From Lumbricus rubellus (taxonomy: Eukaryota > Annelida > Clitellata > Crassiclitellata > Lumbricidae), in assembly GCA_945859605.1 (NCBI GenBank), contig OX243811.1, forward strand, positions 63,789,804 through 63,853,803: a stretch of 64,000 nucleotides of DNA, written 5' to 3'. Numbering within the stretch: the first letter of the stretch is position 1; each line of letters begins with the position of its first letter. The position numbers and the translations under genes were made by a program. The notes under the pieces are model-generated. The model was not told the DNA's origin. It saw only the letters and a program-made list of their open reading frames with translations, and searched no databases. Shown piece after piece: positions 1 to 11,857 of this stretch.

Positions 1-353
1 ATAACTTATTTATAGTTAAAGACACTAAACTTTAGTGCCATATTTGAGCATTTCTGTCAGTGTCATGGATTAGAGAAGATCAACTTTACACACAGCCCTG
101 AAGATCATTGCTACTGACTTGTCAGCCTTATCTACAATACAATCTTATACATGTAGACACTGTGTCTCTAGGCTGATCTGAATGCTTAATAACGCTATCT
201 CTTTATAGACGTACAAATTAATGAAATACTCTTTCGGAGTAAGCTTACAGACCCTCAGCAAATTTTCTCAGTCCACTGAATTTCAGAAATAGGCTATTAG
301 TATGCTATTTTCAACTATTTTGAAATGACATTTTGCATAATTTTAGAAATTAC
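1..353. other. Intron 3 of P450 pseudogene A, no gene
   Basis: I see no coding sequence here. A stretch near 150-185 (GACACTGTGTCTCTAGGCTG) recurs in intron 3 of P450 genes B (about 21645) and C (about 33520), so this is the homologous intron. Exons 4 and 5 of gene A, which would carry the haem-binding loop, must lie left of the window or be lost. Confidence 0.6.
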
Positions 354-2374
354 CAATGTTTCAGCTGGAATAAAGTAATCGCCAACATTGGTGTCACTTA
401 ACGTCATGTGAGGCATGGCCAATGGAATCAAAGTTTTCCAGCGCATAATCTCTAGAATTGCTGCCTCAACAAAAGGTAGTTTGGCTTGGTCATTTATGGA
501 TGGAAGTGAATCTCGAGGAACTACGGCGTCTATTTCTGACCTTAGACGATCCTGAACATCGGGGTTGTTTGCTAAGGCGATCAGTGTCCAAAGAAGAGTG
601 TTTGCTGTTGTGTCAGATCCTGCTATAGTCATATCTCGAAGTGTGAATCTCAGTTGCTCTGTATCATAATCAGAACCTGAGCTATCCACATATCTACGAA
701 CAAAGCAATCGTCTGCACCATCTTCGAGACTTTTCTCATCTCCATTCGAAGAATCCTGTGAATTTTTTTCTGATTTTCTACCAGTTGATTCAATTTATTT
801 CGGTAAAAAGGAAGAAATCTAAGTATGGGAGCAACGTCTAAACCCACATCTACATTTTCGGCGAATCGTATCATTTCCAGGCCGAGTTCAGTCATTCCGA
901 CGTCATAGTCCTGTCTCTGTGCAAAAAGTATATTCGTGATGATGTTCATTATGCATTGGTGGACGAGGTTTCTGGGGTTAAATGCTTCTCCATTTTGCTT
1001 TGCTGCATAATCTGCGAGAAATTCAACTTCCGCTATGATTCTTGATTCCATCGTGCTTTTTACTCCGAATCCAAACTGCTTTAAAATAGAGAGTGAGAGT
1101 TGATGATACTTCTTCCATTCTTGAGTAGTGTTCATCATAACCAAACCTGGAGTCACATAAATAATCTCAGCATCCTTCATAAGTGCCCTAACTAAACTAG
1201 TGACTATAGGAAATCATTAACAAAGATGAATTCTAGTATGCAGCAGAATTTGTCAGTTTGAATTGCTTATTATTGATACTAGGAAGCCTATAATATGGAT
1301 TTTTCTTGCAATATAATCTGTTATGTACTTGTAAAACAAATGCCTATGCGAGAAGAGAAATTGATTTTCCCTTTTTTTTCGTTGGCCATTTTGCACGGAA
1401 GACAATTCGTGCATATTCTGACGAAGACAGGGTTAAGAAACTCTTGGGAAAGTTAATAAAATCAGAGCTGACCAATTTCATTGGTCTACCCCACTCTGCC
1501 CTATCAAGAATTAATTAAGGCTATCAGCGCTTAATTAAAGAATGTTTGGCACTTGAATCTAAACTTCTAAAGTAGCCTATGTTTTTCTCACCAACACCGT
1601 TTGTTTGAAAAACAGTATAAAGCAGCCACAAGCTATCGTGATTTATGGCACGATTAGTAATTGGCTCTACCCGAAACGAAATTAAGAATGCCTTAGTTAT
1701 TCTGACCTTTGCTCTTCGGATTTACAATGCTTTCAGTGTACAGTGTACTTCTTCCTGAGAATGAAGAAGAATGGTTAACTAGTGCATCGTCGATAACTTC
1801 TCTGCTATTGAGAACTAGGACAAACCTGAAAATTAAAATGCTGCTAAAATATAAAATGCTCAAAAATTTAAAGTGGTCAAACAAGTCGGGTTAGTCTGTA
1901 GGCCTACGTCGTAAAACTGACCGTTTTGGTTTTTAACAACAAAATAGAAGCAACTTAAAATAAAAAATGTTTATAGGTATTTTCTATCTCGGACCATCAA
2001 TGACAAATTCATTTCAACTGAAACGTTTCTTTTTTGAGAGTAGGACTAACTGACACGTAAATCGGTCAAGAAAAGAATTACATTCTTAGGATTCAGCATA
2101 CCTACAATTAACTCTAATATTATTAGTTTAAAGCTTTGCAAATTTGGTCAATGTTTGGCTATAGAGTCTAATATTTCTTCTTTCACAAAATATTTGCCAT
2201 AAGATTGGTGCGATAAGCTTAGGCTAGGCTAAATATTATTGTTATTAGGCCCAGATGACCCGAATTAGAGGGTATGATAAACAGCAGCCAACTATAATAG
2301 GAATCAACAACCGATAATTTGTCTAATAGTGAATGCAGTGTGAGTAATCTGAGTAGCCTAAGTTCACGAACTTG

Positions 2375-2850
2375 AACGAGTTCTTCGTTCGGCTGCTCGC
2401 CTCATTGGCCGCATTCCTAAATATTCCCCCGTCTCTGCTTATAGGCTATGCGTGATGTTCTTCACTGGCTCCCTGTTTCACAGCGCATCTCCTACCGAGT
2501 TGCTGCACTTGTCTGGCGTTGCCTTACTGATTGTGCTCCATCATACCTGTCTATTCTTTGTCGACCTGTCTCTGACCTTGCCGCCCGTCGAGCTCTTCGC
2601 TCTACGACTACGGGGAGCTTTTGGTTCCTCGAGCTCGCACTTCTACAAGACAGCGCCGAGCCTTTTCTACTGTGGGTCCCGCTATCTGGAATGGCCTCCC
2701 ACTAAACTTGCGACTTATGCCTAGACTAAATTCATCTGCTTTTTATAAGTCGCTCAAAATCTATTATTTTAGCTGTGGCTGGGCTGGGAGCGCCTCTGAG
2801 TAGGTTTCTTGAAGAAGCGCTATATAAATTCACGAAATGAATGTTTGTTT
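2375..2850 (+). mobile_element. CR1/L2-type LINE 3' fragment
   Basis: The C-terminal end of a non-LTR retrotransposon reverse transcriptase. Readable pieces are AARLIGRIPKYSPV, then LHWLPVSQRISYRVA, then, after a frameshift near 2610, QRRAFSTVGPAIWNGLP. At least two frame changes make it inactive. The 3' tail carries GGGAGCGCCTCTGAGTAG and ends in GAATG repeats. It sits in intron 1 of P450 A on the opposite strand. Confidence 0.75.
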
Positions 2851-2860
2851 GTTTGTATGT

Positions 2861-3062
2861 GCACTTGTTATAGCGCCCCTTCAAGCTTTCTACTCAGAGG
2901 CGCTCCCGATGCAGAGCGGACACTGCATCGGAGTTTCACGCCGAAGCGCTGAGCAATTGTAAGTGAAGGACTTGTCCAAGGTCCTTACGCGGGGAGGTGG
3001 ATTCGAACCTCGGACCTTCCGGCTCCAAGGCAACGACGCCACCACTAGACCACCGCGCCCCA
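2861..3062 (-). mobile_element. tRNA-derived SINE
   Basis: On the minus strand the head reads GGTGGTCTAGTGGTGG (A-box-like) and then GGTTCGAATCC (B box), the internal RNA polymerase III promoter of tRNA-derived SINEs. The 3' part, GGGAGCGCCTCTGAGTAG followed by GGGGCGCTATA, matches the tail of the neighbouring LINE. Related copies lie at 30552-30740 and 46086-46291. Confidence 0.75.
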
Positions 3063-3835
3063 CGCGAATGAATGAATGAATGAACGAAAAGATGTATGCG
3101 ACTCAGCAGAGTTAGACCTTTAATAGTGCAAATGGCAGTTGAGACCACAGTTGGACTCCTGCATAAACTTATGGAATTCTCAGTGATATATTATTAACCA
3201 AACAGAACAGCCTGGGAGATTGCCAAAACAGCAGCAAAAAGGGTTCGGGATGCAAAATCTAATCGTATCAAAAAGTCAAACAACAGTTAGGCTACCGTTG
3301 TACTAATGACAATGGAGAGAAGAGATAGGAGCAGAACTAGTTACCCGGTATTTTAGGCTCGTAGAACTAATACTGGTAAGGCGACGGAGAGATGTTTTGA
3401 CATCAAGGCAACGCGAAGCAAAAGTAATATCAGGATCTCTAATGTGTCGTATTATAATACTTGCTACTTACGTTTTACCCGTTCTGATTGTAAAGATGGG
3501 TCCTAGTTGATCTGCTTTCCTCATGAAAAAGTCCGCAATGTTGTTGAAACCTCGAAGGAATGGCAAAGATCCGACCAGTGGTAGAGATGGAAGAGAAGGA
3601 GGAAAACGAGGCTTTACCTTCCCACTGTCACTCCACCATCGCAGAAGATGTCGTGAGGACAGCCATATCCCCAGAAAGACAAACAATTCCACTAGCAATA
3701 TAGTAGAGCGGATTGGTAAAAAATTGTGAACTTTGTGATACAAGCATGAAATTTGGTACGTACCACGAAATGGTCATGAGAAAAAGATTTGGCTATAGGG
3801 CCATCGCAGATTTGACCCCTGGCCCCAATGGCAGC

Positions 3836-4640
3836 CATTTTACAAAATGGCCGACCGGTTTACAGATTTTAAATTATCTCAGCTACCAGTGCGCTTAGAA
3901 TCGTCATCTTGGTGTCTAAACATACGTAGTTAAGGGCGAGGATTCCAACAGAGCCATTAAAAATATTCCCCAGGGTCCCAATGGCGGCCATTTTTCAAAA
4001 TGGCCGACCAAAATACTGATTTTTAAATATCTCAGCTTCCAGTACACTTATAATTGTCATCTTGGTGTCTAAACATACATAGTTAAGGGCGCGAATTTTA
4101 ACAGAGCCATTACAAATGTTCCCCATGGTCCCAATGGCGGCCATTTTCCAAAATGGCCGACCTAAAAAATGATATTTCAATATCTCAGCTTCCAGTACAC
4201 TTTGAATCGTCATCTTGGTGTCTAGATATACATAGTTAAGGGCGAGGATTCCAACAGAGCCATGGAAAAAGTTCACCTGGACTTCAATGGCGGCCATTTT
4301 CTAAAATGGCCGACCTAAAAAAGGATTTTCAGTATCTCAGCTTTGAGTTCACAAAGAATTGTCATCTTGGTGTCTAAACATACATAGTTTGGGGCGAGGA
4401 TTCCAACAGTGCCATTGCAAATGTTCCCCACGGTCCCAGTGGCGGCCATTTTTCAAAATGGCCGACCTAAAAAATGATTTTTCAATAACTCAGCTTTCAG
4501 TACACTTATAATCGTCATCTTGGTGTCTAGACATACATAGTTTGGGGCGAGGATTCCAACAGAGCCATTGCAAATGTTCCACATGGCTTCAATGGCTGCA
4601 ATTTTTCATAATGTCATCTTGGTGTCTAATCTATGTTATT
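3836..4640 (+). repeat. Left arm: about 6 tandem 150-bp units
   Basis: Each unit has a short palindrome built on GGCCATTTTCCAAAATGGCC, then a block ending in CGTCATCTTGGTGTCTA, then a block containing GGATTCCAACAGAGCC. Units recur near 3838, 3980, 4135, 4288, 4438 and 4589. The reverse-complement array forms the right arm of the same transposon. Confidence 0.85.
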
Positions 4641-4845
4641 TATTGCATTATACTATTTCTGAAACTTTTGATTGTGTTCATGTTCATTTGGCAATAAACA
4701 AGTTTTAGAAAATATGCAATTCAAGATATTACTGATGCTCTCGTAAATGTGCATTGTGACATATTTAATTATACAACTATACATAATTATGGGAGCCTTT
4801 ATCCAGACAGAGGACTGAACACAGAATTATACAACATCATAAACG

Positions 4846-7242
4846 TCATTCCCGGTCGCATAGGCCTCTACAGAGACAGAGACCAGTACACTGTAGAGAC
4901 GCTTTAACACATTTGCATTGTCCCCTACATCCCTTCTCATAGCCACATCTGAGTAGTTCACGACAGGCACGAGACGCTTCGGGAAGCGTTGTCCACTTCA
5001 CTTCCCAGCCACCTTCAATCGTTTGCAGCCACCCCCATTGACCAGGACATGGCAGTTCAGGAGCAGCTATCAACATCTGTTTCCAAACGTGACCTGCTTG
5101 GTAGGCAGCTCTCTTTGTGTGCTCCACCAGAGCAGCTTGAGTTGGAGGAAGGCCATCCATGGGTCTGTCTTTCTGTGAGAACAGCTGCTTACAAAAGAAC
5201 CACAAAGCGCTCAATTATATCGATTTGATCATAAACAGAGCTGGGAGTTGATGCTAAAGTGCAGAAGGCTGGGGTGACGTCGCCGAATGTCTTCCAAATG
5301 TCCCAGACAGTTTTTTTCCACGGCCAGCAAATGATGATACTGTGTCACATCCGCTGAATGCGTGTAGGAAGGGCAAGGCCATACACTTTTCTGGACCGAG
5401 GGCACGCGCCATCTCATGGGTTGGTAGATATCTGAAGCTTTTACCTGAGGCAAAACCAACGAACAGTTCATCAATGCTCAGCTGCTGAACTGCTGCTATT
5501 GCCAACAACAACACGTCAGAGTCAACGGTGCGTATCATCACCTTACGATAACCATGTTTAGTGGCATCGGAGACATGCAGAAAAATCCTTGTATCAGCTT
5601 CCTCCTGAGTACATGGAGCAAGTCCAGTTGTGTCTCTTTGACGAGTACAGAGCACATCCTCGTGGTAAGTGACTATGATCTGTTTTCCTGTTTCTATTTC
5701 TAGTTTTGCTATTTGCAGACTCTAGAAAGAAAACTCTGACTTGTTTTCGTCGTTCCTCAGGAATTCCTGCCAGTTTCTGGGTAGAGCATTAGAAGATTCC
5801 ACGCGCCTTCGACTTCCCTTACCCCTCACACTGCGTGTGTATGTCTTCAGGCTGCCACGCACATATTCATCCCATACAACATCTACTCTATGCACATGCT
5901 CCAGCTGTCTTGTGACGCATGGCAAGAAAATATGGGAGGCATAATCCGAAAAGGTGCATGCAGTGCCAGGTTTCAGCATGTTGACTATGACGGCTCCATC
6001 CAGTATAACAGCGTCAACAAATGGAGCACCCAATGAATGGCCTGGTTGGATATCTGCCGTGGCCTCATTTGTTGAAGTAGGAATCAGTTCTTCCAGACAA
6101 CTCACAATGTCTGACTTAGTTCCTAGCCGTAATTTGCCCATATTCGAGAGTGCTGGTGGACACGCCTGGTTCTCGTGAGCAAAAAATTCGTCCAGGTCTC
6201 CTTCACGTGTCTGACAGGAAATGTACAACCTGGAGAACAGTGAACAGTCCTTCTTCACAGATGACAAATGTTCTTTTGCTCGCGACTTGTCGCGTACAAG
6301 TGGACGACTGAAGAGAGGAAAATTATTTCTTTTTATTGGATCACTGACAGGTCGCGTTTGGTTAATGAGACGTTCCTTGATGAATGTTTCGTACTGTTCT
6401 TGTCCAGTTTTCTCGAGGATGCATATGGTCTTTATCACTGCTTGATCAGCCAGATCTCTTGTATCCAGTACAAGTAGGTCATTGCTGTCGTCAATAAATG
6501 GGTTTCCCATCTCTTCGATAACATTGCTGAGGGCCTTAATCTGATTGAAAAACTTTACCTGTGTGCTTCTTGTCTGCTCATGATGGCGAACTTCAGACTC
6601 CACATCCGTTTTCCTTATCGATTCCTGGAACTCTTCGATTAAACGGGCCATCTCTGGTCCAGACACCATCCATCGACGTAGGGCTTGCGGGTTCTGAGTG
6701 AGGCCTATAGCACCTCCGTCATCCTTTACATGAGCGTTGTTCTGCTCGTGAGCTTGGTCGATTGCAATGTTGGAGAATGCACGCCCTGTCTTCTTTACTG
6801 TAAAGTGACCACGCAGAAATTCCTGGAATACAGCAGGATGCTTCTCTGATAACACGATCATGTCACGGAGGTGGATTGATATCCATCTAGCGTAATGCGT
6901 GTGGTCAAGTGAGAAGAACCAGGGCACGAGCTGCGTCAGCGAATCTATGTAAAGTTCAAAATCACCCTCTCTCAGTGATCGCACAAAGATCAGCATCTGA
7001 AGTTCCAGTTGTAAAATTGTGAACCAGAAGTTAAACTGTGGGCTGACTTTCGCTCTCTCATCGCAAGAGTTTTCTAATTGGTGGCTGCTGTACTCAGTGT
7101 ATGCTTTGTGCAGTAGGATATGCAGGCTTGATGCTGTAACCTGATGAGCATGTCGGGTGCGCGTCACATGAGACACCTTCAGGTAGGATTCTGCAGTGCC
7201 AGAAGACGCCACGTTTGACTGAGTTAGTGCACCCGTCCATCC
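4846..7242 (-). pseudogene. Transposon-borne nuclease-like protein, broken
   Basis: A decayed copy of a large protein family common in invertebrate genomes, usually annotated as uncharacterized. Pieces run 7242-5722, then 5721-5254, then 5214-4846. The first contains HVTRTRHAHQVTAS, LVPWFFSLDHTHYARW and AIDQAHEQNNAHVK; its end and the second carry acidic patterns (DVVWDEY, EEADTRIFLH, DSDVLLLA) like those of PIN/XPG nucleases; the third has PPTQAALVEHTKRAAYQAGH and a Cys-rich tail (CRGQCKCVKASLQC). An in-frame TAG separates pieces one and two, and frame changes follow near 5320 and 5220. The reading frame is open but has no ATG at the junction with the right arm, so the N-terminal part is missing. 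A nuclease role and Academ membership are inferred from residue patterns only. Confidence 0.75.
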
Positions 7243-7299
7243 ACTGCTGTGTCATACAACGAGGGTGAAATCGTCACAGTCCGATGTCTGCCGATGGCA

Positions 7300-8125
7300 G
7301 AAATATTGAAAAATCCATATTTTGGTCAGTCATTAGGAATAATGGCAGCCATTGAAGCCATATGGAACATTTGCAATGGCACTGTTGGAATCCTCGCCCC
7401 AAACTATGTACGAGTATGTCTAGACACCAAGATGACAATTCTAAGTGAACTGAAAGCTGAAATACTGAAAATTCTTTTTTAGGTCGGCCATTTTGGAAAA
7501 TGGCCGCCATTGGGACCGTGGGGAACATTTGCAATGGCACTGTTGGAATCCTCGCCCCAAACTATGTATGTTTAGACACCAAGATGACAATTCTATGTGA
7601 ACTCAAAGCTGAGATACTGAAAATCCTTTTTTAGGTCGGCCATTTTGAAAAATGGCCGCCATTGAAGTCCAAATGAACCTTTTCCATGGCTCTGTTGGAA
7701 TCCTCGCCCTTAACTATGTATATCTAGACACCAAGATGACGATTCAAAGTGTACTGGAAGCTGAGATATTGAAATATCATTTTTTAGGTCGGCCATTTTG
7801 GAAAATGGCCGCCATTGGGACCATGGGAAACATTTGTAATGGCTCTGTTGGAATCCTCGCCCTTAACTATGTATGTCTAGACACCAAGATGACGATTATA
7901 AGTGTACTGGAAGCTGAGATACTGAAAAATCAGTATTTTGGTCGGCCATTTTGGAAAATGGCCGCCATTGGGACCCTGGGGAACATCTGTAATGGCTCTG
8001 TTGGAATCCTCGCCCCTAACTATGTATGTTTAGACACCAAGATGACGATTCTAAGCGCACTGGAAGCTGAGACAATTTTAAATCTGTAAACCGGTCGGCC
8101 ATTTTGAAAAATGGCTGCCATTGGG
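7300..8125 (-). repeat. Right arm: about 6 tandem 150-bp units
   Basis: Inverted counterpart of 3836-4640, with the GGCCATTTTGGAAAATGGCC palindrome recurring near 7484, 7640, 7790, 7940 and 8090 and a shorter unit at about 7343. The two arms would pair into a long hairpin if transcribed or single stranded. Confidence 0.85.
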
Positions 8126-8266
8126 GCCAGGGGCCAAATATGCGATGGCCCTATAGCCAAATCTTTTTCTCATTACATTTTCGTGGTATGTACCGAATTT
8201 CATGCTTGTATCACAAAATGCACAATTCCTTCACATTTTCGTTCCAATCCGCTCTACTAATAGCAT

Positions 8267-9117
8267 TTTCTCCCTTTGTGAGAATCAAACGAAACACATT
8301 TTGAGAGATTAATCATGCTGAATTTTAGTTGAGTTATTATTATTCATTATAGGCCTACGTATTATACATGTATAACTTGTATATTATACAATACAACACA
8401 ATACAATTTATTATTTATAACACGCTTTAACAAGACGAGTCTTGCACAAAAGCGTGCCGCTTATGATGTTAACAAAGTCGCTACGGCAAACAAAGTGATC
8501 TGAAATTGATATCCATGGAAAAAGAAAAGTCTCAAGACAACGGGCAGAAACAGCAATGCTTTCGCATGAAATCTCAGCACGAGTTATATAGTAGAAAGAC
8601 CATTCCACAGCAGAGAGCCAACAGAGGCAAAAACACGATGATGGGCTGTGGCATTTTGAAACCCTACGATGCATGTAATTAGTCACGTGGACGAGTAAAC
8701 GAGAATGCCATGTTTGCAATGTTAGTGGACCTATCGTCCCCCACATCACATTTATTCAAAGTCAGTAGGCTACTGTTGTTGTCTTGAAGAGCAGTGCAAA
8801 TCTGCGTCAAATGGTCATTCTTTTTTATGCTGCCGATGAATAGCCAATAATTATATCTGTCAGCTAAAATAATTTCATTGGTTTTCGTATTCAATTAGGA
8901 TATTAGCATTCTATAAGCCAACTCTCCGACGACAGTTATTATTTTAAATATCGTAGCATTTTCGTCCTCGTTTCATGCAATCGTTACCTGTTAAAAATTA
9001 TTTATAATTCGCGTATGACCCATTAACACGGCCTCTATAGGCTAAAAAAGCAAGTCAGCGGTGACCCAGTTATCTATCTCGCTCGCTCTGAGTCTAATCA
9101 ATATATGTAACTTGCCT
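8267..9117. other. 5' flank of P450 A; no other gene seen
   Basis: The first 50 bases (GAATCAAACGAAACACATTT at 8281-8300) match the region just upstream of the start codon in P450 B (about 24217-24236), which confirms that the ATG beyond the transposon belongs to gene A. The rest is AT-rich with no gene or named repeat that I can support. Confidence 0.6.
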
Positions 9118-11776
9118 GTGAAGAGATTTTTTAATGACTGTTTACGAAACAATCGAGTTAAGTTTTCTTTCCTTTAGACTTATATGTATGTAGGCCTATA
9201 TAATACGGATCTAGGATAAGACTTACGTATGCTAATATCCGAAAAGCCTACCGAAAAATGAAGTTTTCTGCGATTTTTTAAAAGATAGCCTACTTATACC
9301 TAGGCACTAATTTTCATCCTATCATTGCAAATGTCTCTGTAAACATCTTGTCAAGGACATACAGCCTTGGTAGGCCTATGCAAAGTTCATCTGTCTGCAT
9401 TTGGCCCTCTGGCTATGAGCGGCTATTAAACACGCGTAGCCCACAGAAATACTTAATATAGACTATCTTCTTTCGTAATGACACTCCATACCCGTGTAGG
9501 TATTCATTTATATTATATACAATGTTACATGTATGGTCGGCAGCATTAATGCGTAGGCGATGCCGCGTATTCTCTCTTAGCTATATAATTAGCGAATAAT
9601 TATGAATAAAAGAGTTTTAAACTAGAGATGAGAAGTTGTAGACATAGGTGAAAATGCGAAAGTTTTTGTATAGATAATGTATGTCCTCAGCCATCTCAGT
9701 GAAGAGATTTTTTAATGACTGTTTACGAAACAATCGAGTTAAGTTTTCTTTCCTTTAGACTTATATGTATGTAGGCCTATATAATACGGATCTAGGATAA
9801 GACTTACGTATGCTAATATCCGAAAAGCCTACCGAAAAATGAAGTTTTCTGCGATTTTTTAAAAGATAGCCTACTTATACCTATAGGCACTAATTTTCAT
9901 CCTATCATTGCAAATGTCTCTGTAAACATCTTGTCAAGGACATACAGCCTTGGTAGGCCTATGCAAAGTTCATCTGTCTGCATTTGGCCCTCTGGCTATG
10001 AGCGGCTATTAAACACGCGTAGCCCACAGAAATACTTAATATAGACTATCTTCTTTCGTAATGACACTCCATACCCGTGTAGGTATTCATTTATATTATA
10101 TACAATGTTACATGTATGGTCGGCAGCATTAATGCGTAGGCGATGCCGCGTATTCTCTCTTAGCTATATAATTAGCGAATAATTATGAATAAAAGAGTTT
10201 TAAACTAGAGATGAGAAGTTGTAGGCATAGGTGAAAATGCGAAAGTTTTTGTATAGATAATGTATGTCCTCAGCCATCTCAGTGAAGAGATTTTTTAATG
10301 ACTGTTTACGAAACAATCGAGTTAAGTTTTCTTTCCTTTAGACTTATATGTATGTAGGCCTATATAATACGGATCTAGGATAAGACTTACGTGTGCTAAT
10401 ATCCGAAAAGCCTACCGAAAAATGAAGTTTTCTGCGATTTTTTAAAAGATAGCCTACTTATACCTATAGGCACTAATTTTCATCCTATCATTGCAAATGT
10501 CTCTGTAAACATCTTGTCAAGGACATACAGCCTTGGTAGGCCTATGCAAAGTTCATCTGTCTGCATTTGGCCCTCTGGCTATGAGCGGCTATTAAACACG
10601 CGTAGCCCACAGAAATACTTAATATAGACTATCTTCTTTCGTAATGACACTCCATACCCGTGTAGGTATTCATTTATAACATACACCGTGAGTCAAAAAA
10701 AGTAAGCCAAATTGTTTTTCATATATCTCTAATGCCTGATAACATATCACGCTGAACTTTTCCAAATATTTAGAGAATTGGACGAAGAATATGATTCCAA
10801 AATTTCATGGGATAAAATTGAACGGATAAAAACATATGAATCTGTAAACTTCATATGCCGAAATTGCCGTTTACAAGCAATTTTTTGTCAGATTCAATAA
10901 AACGTAAGCTAAACTGTTTTTATTATATCTCCAATGCCAGCTAATTAATCATACTAAAACTTTCCAGATATTTAGATAATTGAACCAAGAATAGGATTCC
11001 AAAATATCATGTAATAAATTTGAACGGATAGAAAGATATGAATATTTGAACTTCATCTCCGAAATTTCAGTTTTCAGCAAATCTGTTATGGTGTTCGCTG
11101 CAGTTTTGATGCCTGATAATTCCCAATTTTGGTCTTCAGTGATCCTGGAGTAAAATTTTACCGAATATAAAGTGTGGAGCATGCATAATGAAAGACCGAG
11201 TCTACCAGACAACAATCCATGATATCAACGATCTGAAGCAACGCTTGTTGGAAGTGTGGGATGGCCTGGACCAGAGGATAATCGACGATGCTGTTGCCTA
11301 ATGGCGCCTGCGCCTCAAGGCTTGCGTGCAAGCTGAAGGATGACATTTGAAGCATCTTATTTAATTAAATAATCAAATCATACTGTTGGGGTCATATTGC
11401 TAGTTCAATTATCTACATATCTGGAAAATTTTAGAATGATTGATCATCAGGCATTAGAGATATGAGAAAAAGTGTGACTTACATTTTACTGAATCTGACA
11501 GAAAATTGCTTGTAAACGGCAATTTCGGCATATGAAGTTTAAAGATTTATATCTTTTTATCCGTTCAACTTTATCTCATGAAATTTTGGACACATATTCT
11601 TGGTCTAATTCTCTAAATATTTGGAAAATTTTAGCGTGATATGTTATCAGGCATTAGAGATATATGAAAAACAATTTGGCTTACTTTTTTTGACTCACGG
11701 TGTATACAATGTTACATGTATGGTCGGCAGCATTAATGCGTAGGCGATGCCGCGTATTCTCTCTTAGCTATATAAT
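9118..11776. repeat. 581-583 bp unit, three tandem copies
   Basis: Copies start at 9118, 9699 and 10282 with GTGAAGAGATTTTTTAATG and are almost identical: a 2-bp indel (CTAGG versus CTATAGG) and a few substitutions. The near identity points to a recent duplication or active homogenisation. The third copy is interrupted by a 1019-bp transposon and ends near 11776. No coding sequence is seen in the unit. Confidence 0.92.
10684..11702. mobile_element. Tc1/mariner-like non-autonomous element
   Basis: Termini CACCGTGAGTCAAAAAAAGT are inverted at the two ends and flanked by TA (10682-10683 and 11703-11704). The interrupted repeat copy matches the two intact copies across the site after removing the element and one TA, which fixes the insertion. 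The inverted repeats are long, about 300 bp, with internal sub-repeats. No transposase is readable, so it would depend on one supplied in trans. A TA duplication fits Tc1/mariner but does not prove it. Confidence 0.85.
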
Positions 11777-11857
11777 CAATTGCAACTTGTAATTTACATA
11801 GCGCACCTCACAGCCATGGCCATTCAGAAGCGCTGCAAGTGTGAGAACCCGAGAGAA

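Larger units (their letters stand above)
3701..8259. mobile_element. 4.56 kb DNA transposon with 0.9 kb inverted arms
   Basis: Both ends read TAGTAGAGCGGATTGG going inwards (3701-3716 and 8259-8244) and are flanked by ATA (3698-3700 and 8260-8262), a 3-bp target-site duplication. Homology then continues through about 0.9 kb on each side, most of it tandem units of about 150 bp. The core (about 4640-7290) holds a broken nuclease-like gene on the minus strand. A 3-bp duplication, inverted ends and this protein family suggest the Academ superfamily; that is an inference, and CACTA or Harbinger elements also duplicate 3 bp. The internal gene is truncated at the arm and broken, so the copy must depend on enzymes from elsewhere. 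Confidence 0.85.
354..8266 (-). pseudogene. Cytochrome P450 A, transposon-split and frameshifted
   Basis: Remains of a membrane-bound monooxygenase of the CYP2 clan (CYP1/CYP2/CYP17-like), homologous to B-F. Visible exons: exon 1 as 3472-3697 plus the TSD copy, with its ATG stranded at 8264-8266; exon 2 at 1707-1825; exon 3 at 354-1146. The proline hinge ([15 protein letters not shown]), the I-helix motif AGSDTT and the K-helix ExxR (EIMR) are still readable. Two lesions are seen. A 4559-bp transposon lies between the fourth and eighth bases of the reading frame with a 3-bp duplication; removing it restores exactly the 233-nt exon 1 seen in the other copies. Exon 3 is 793 nt instead of 794, a 1-nt deletion at about 740 that shifts frame before the I helix. 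An ATG inside the transposon end (3741-3743) is in frame with exon 1 but cannot rescue the frameshift. Exons 4-5 are outside the window. Confidence 0.88.

Noticed and set aside
2990..3062. tRNA gene
   Set aside because: B box and A-box-like sequence are present but the body and 3' tail show it is a tRNA-derived SINE that recurs elsewhere in the window.
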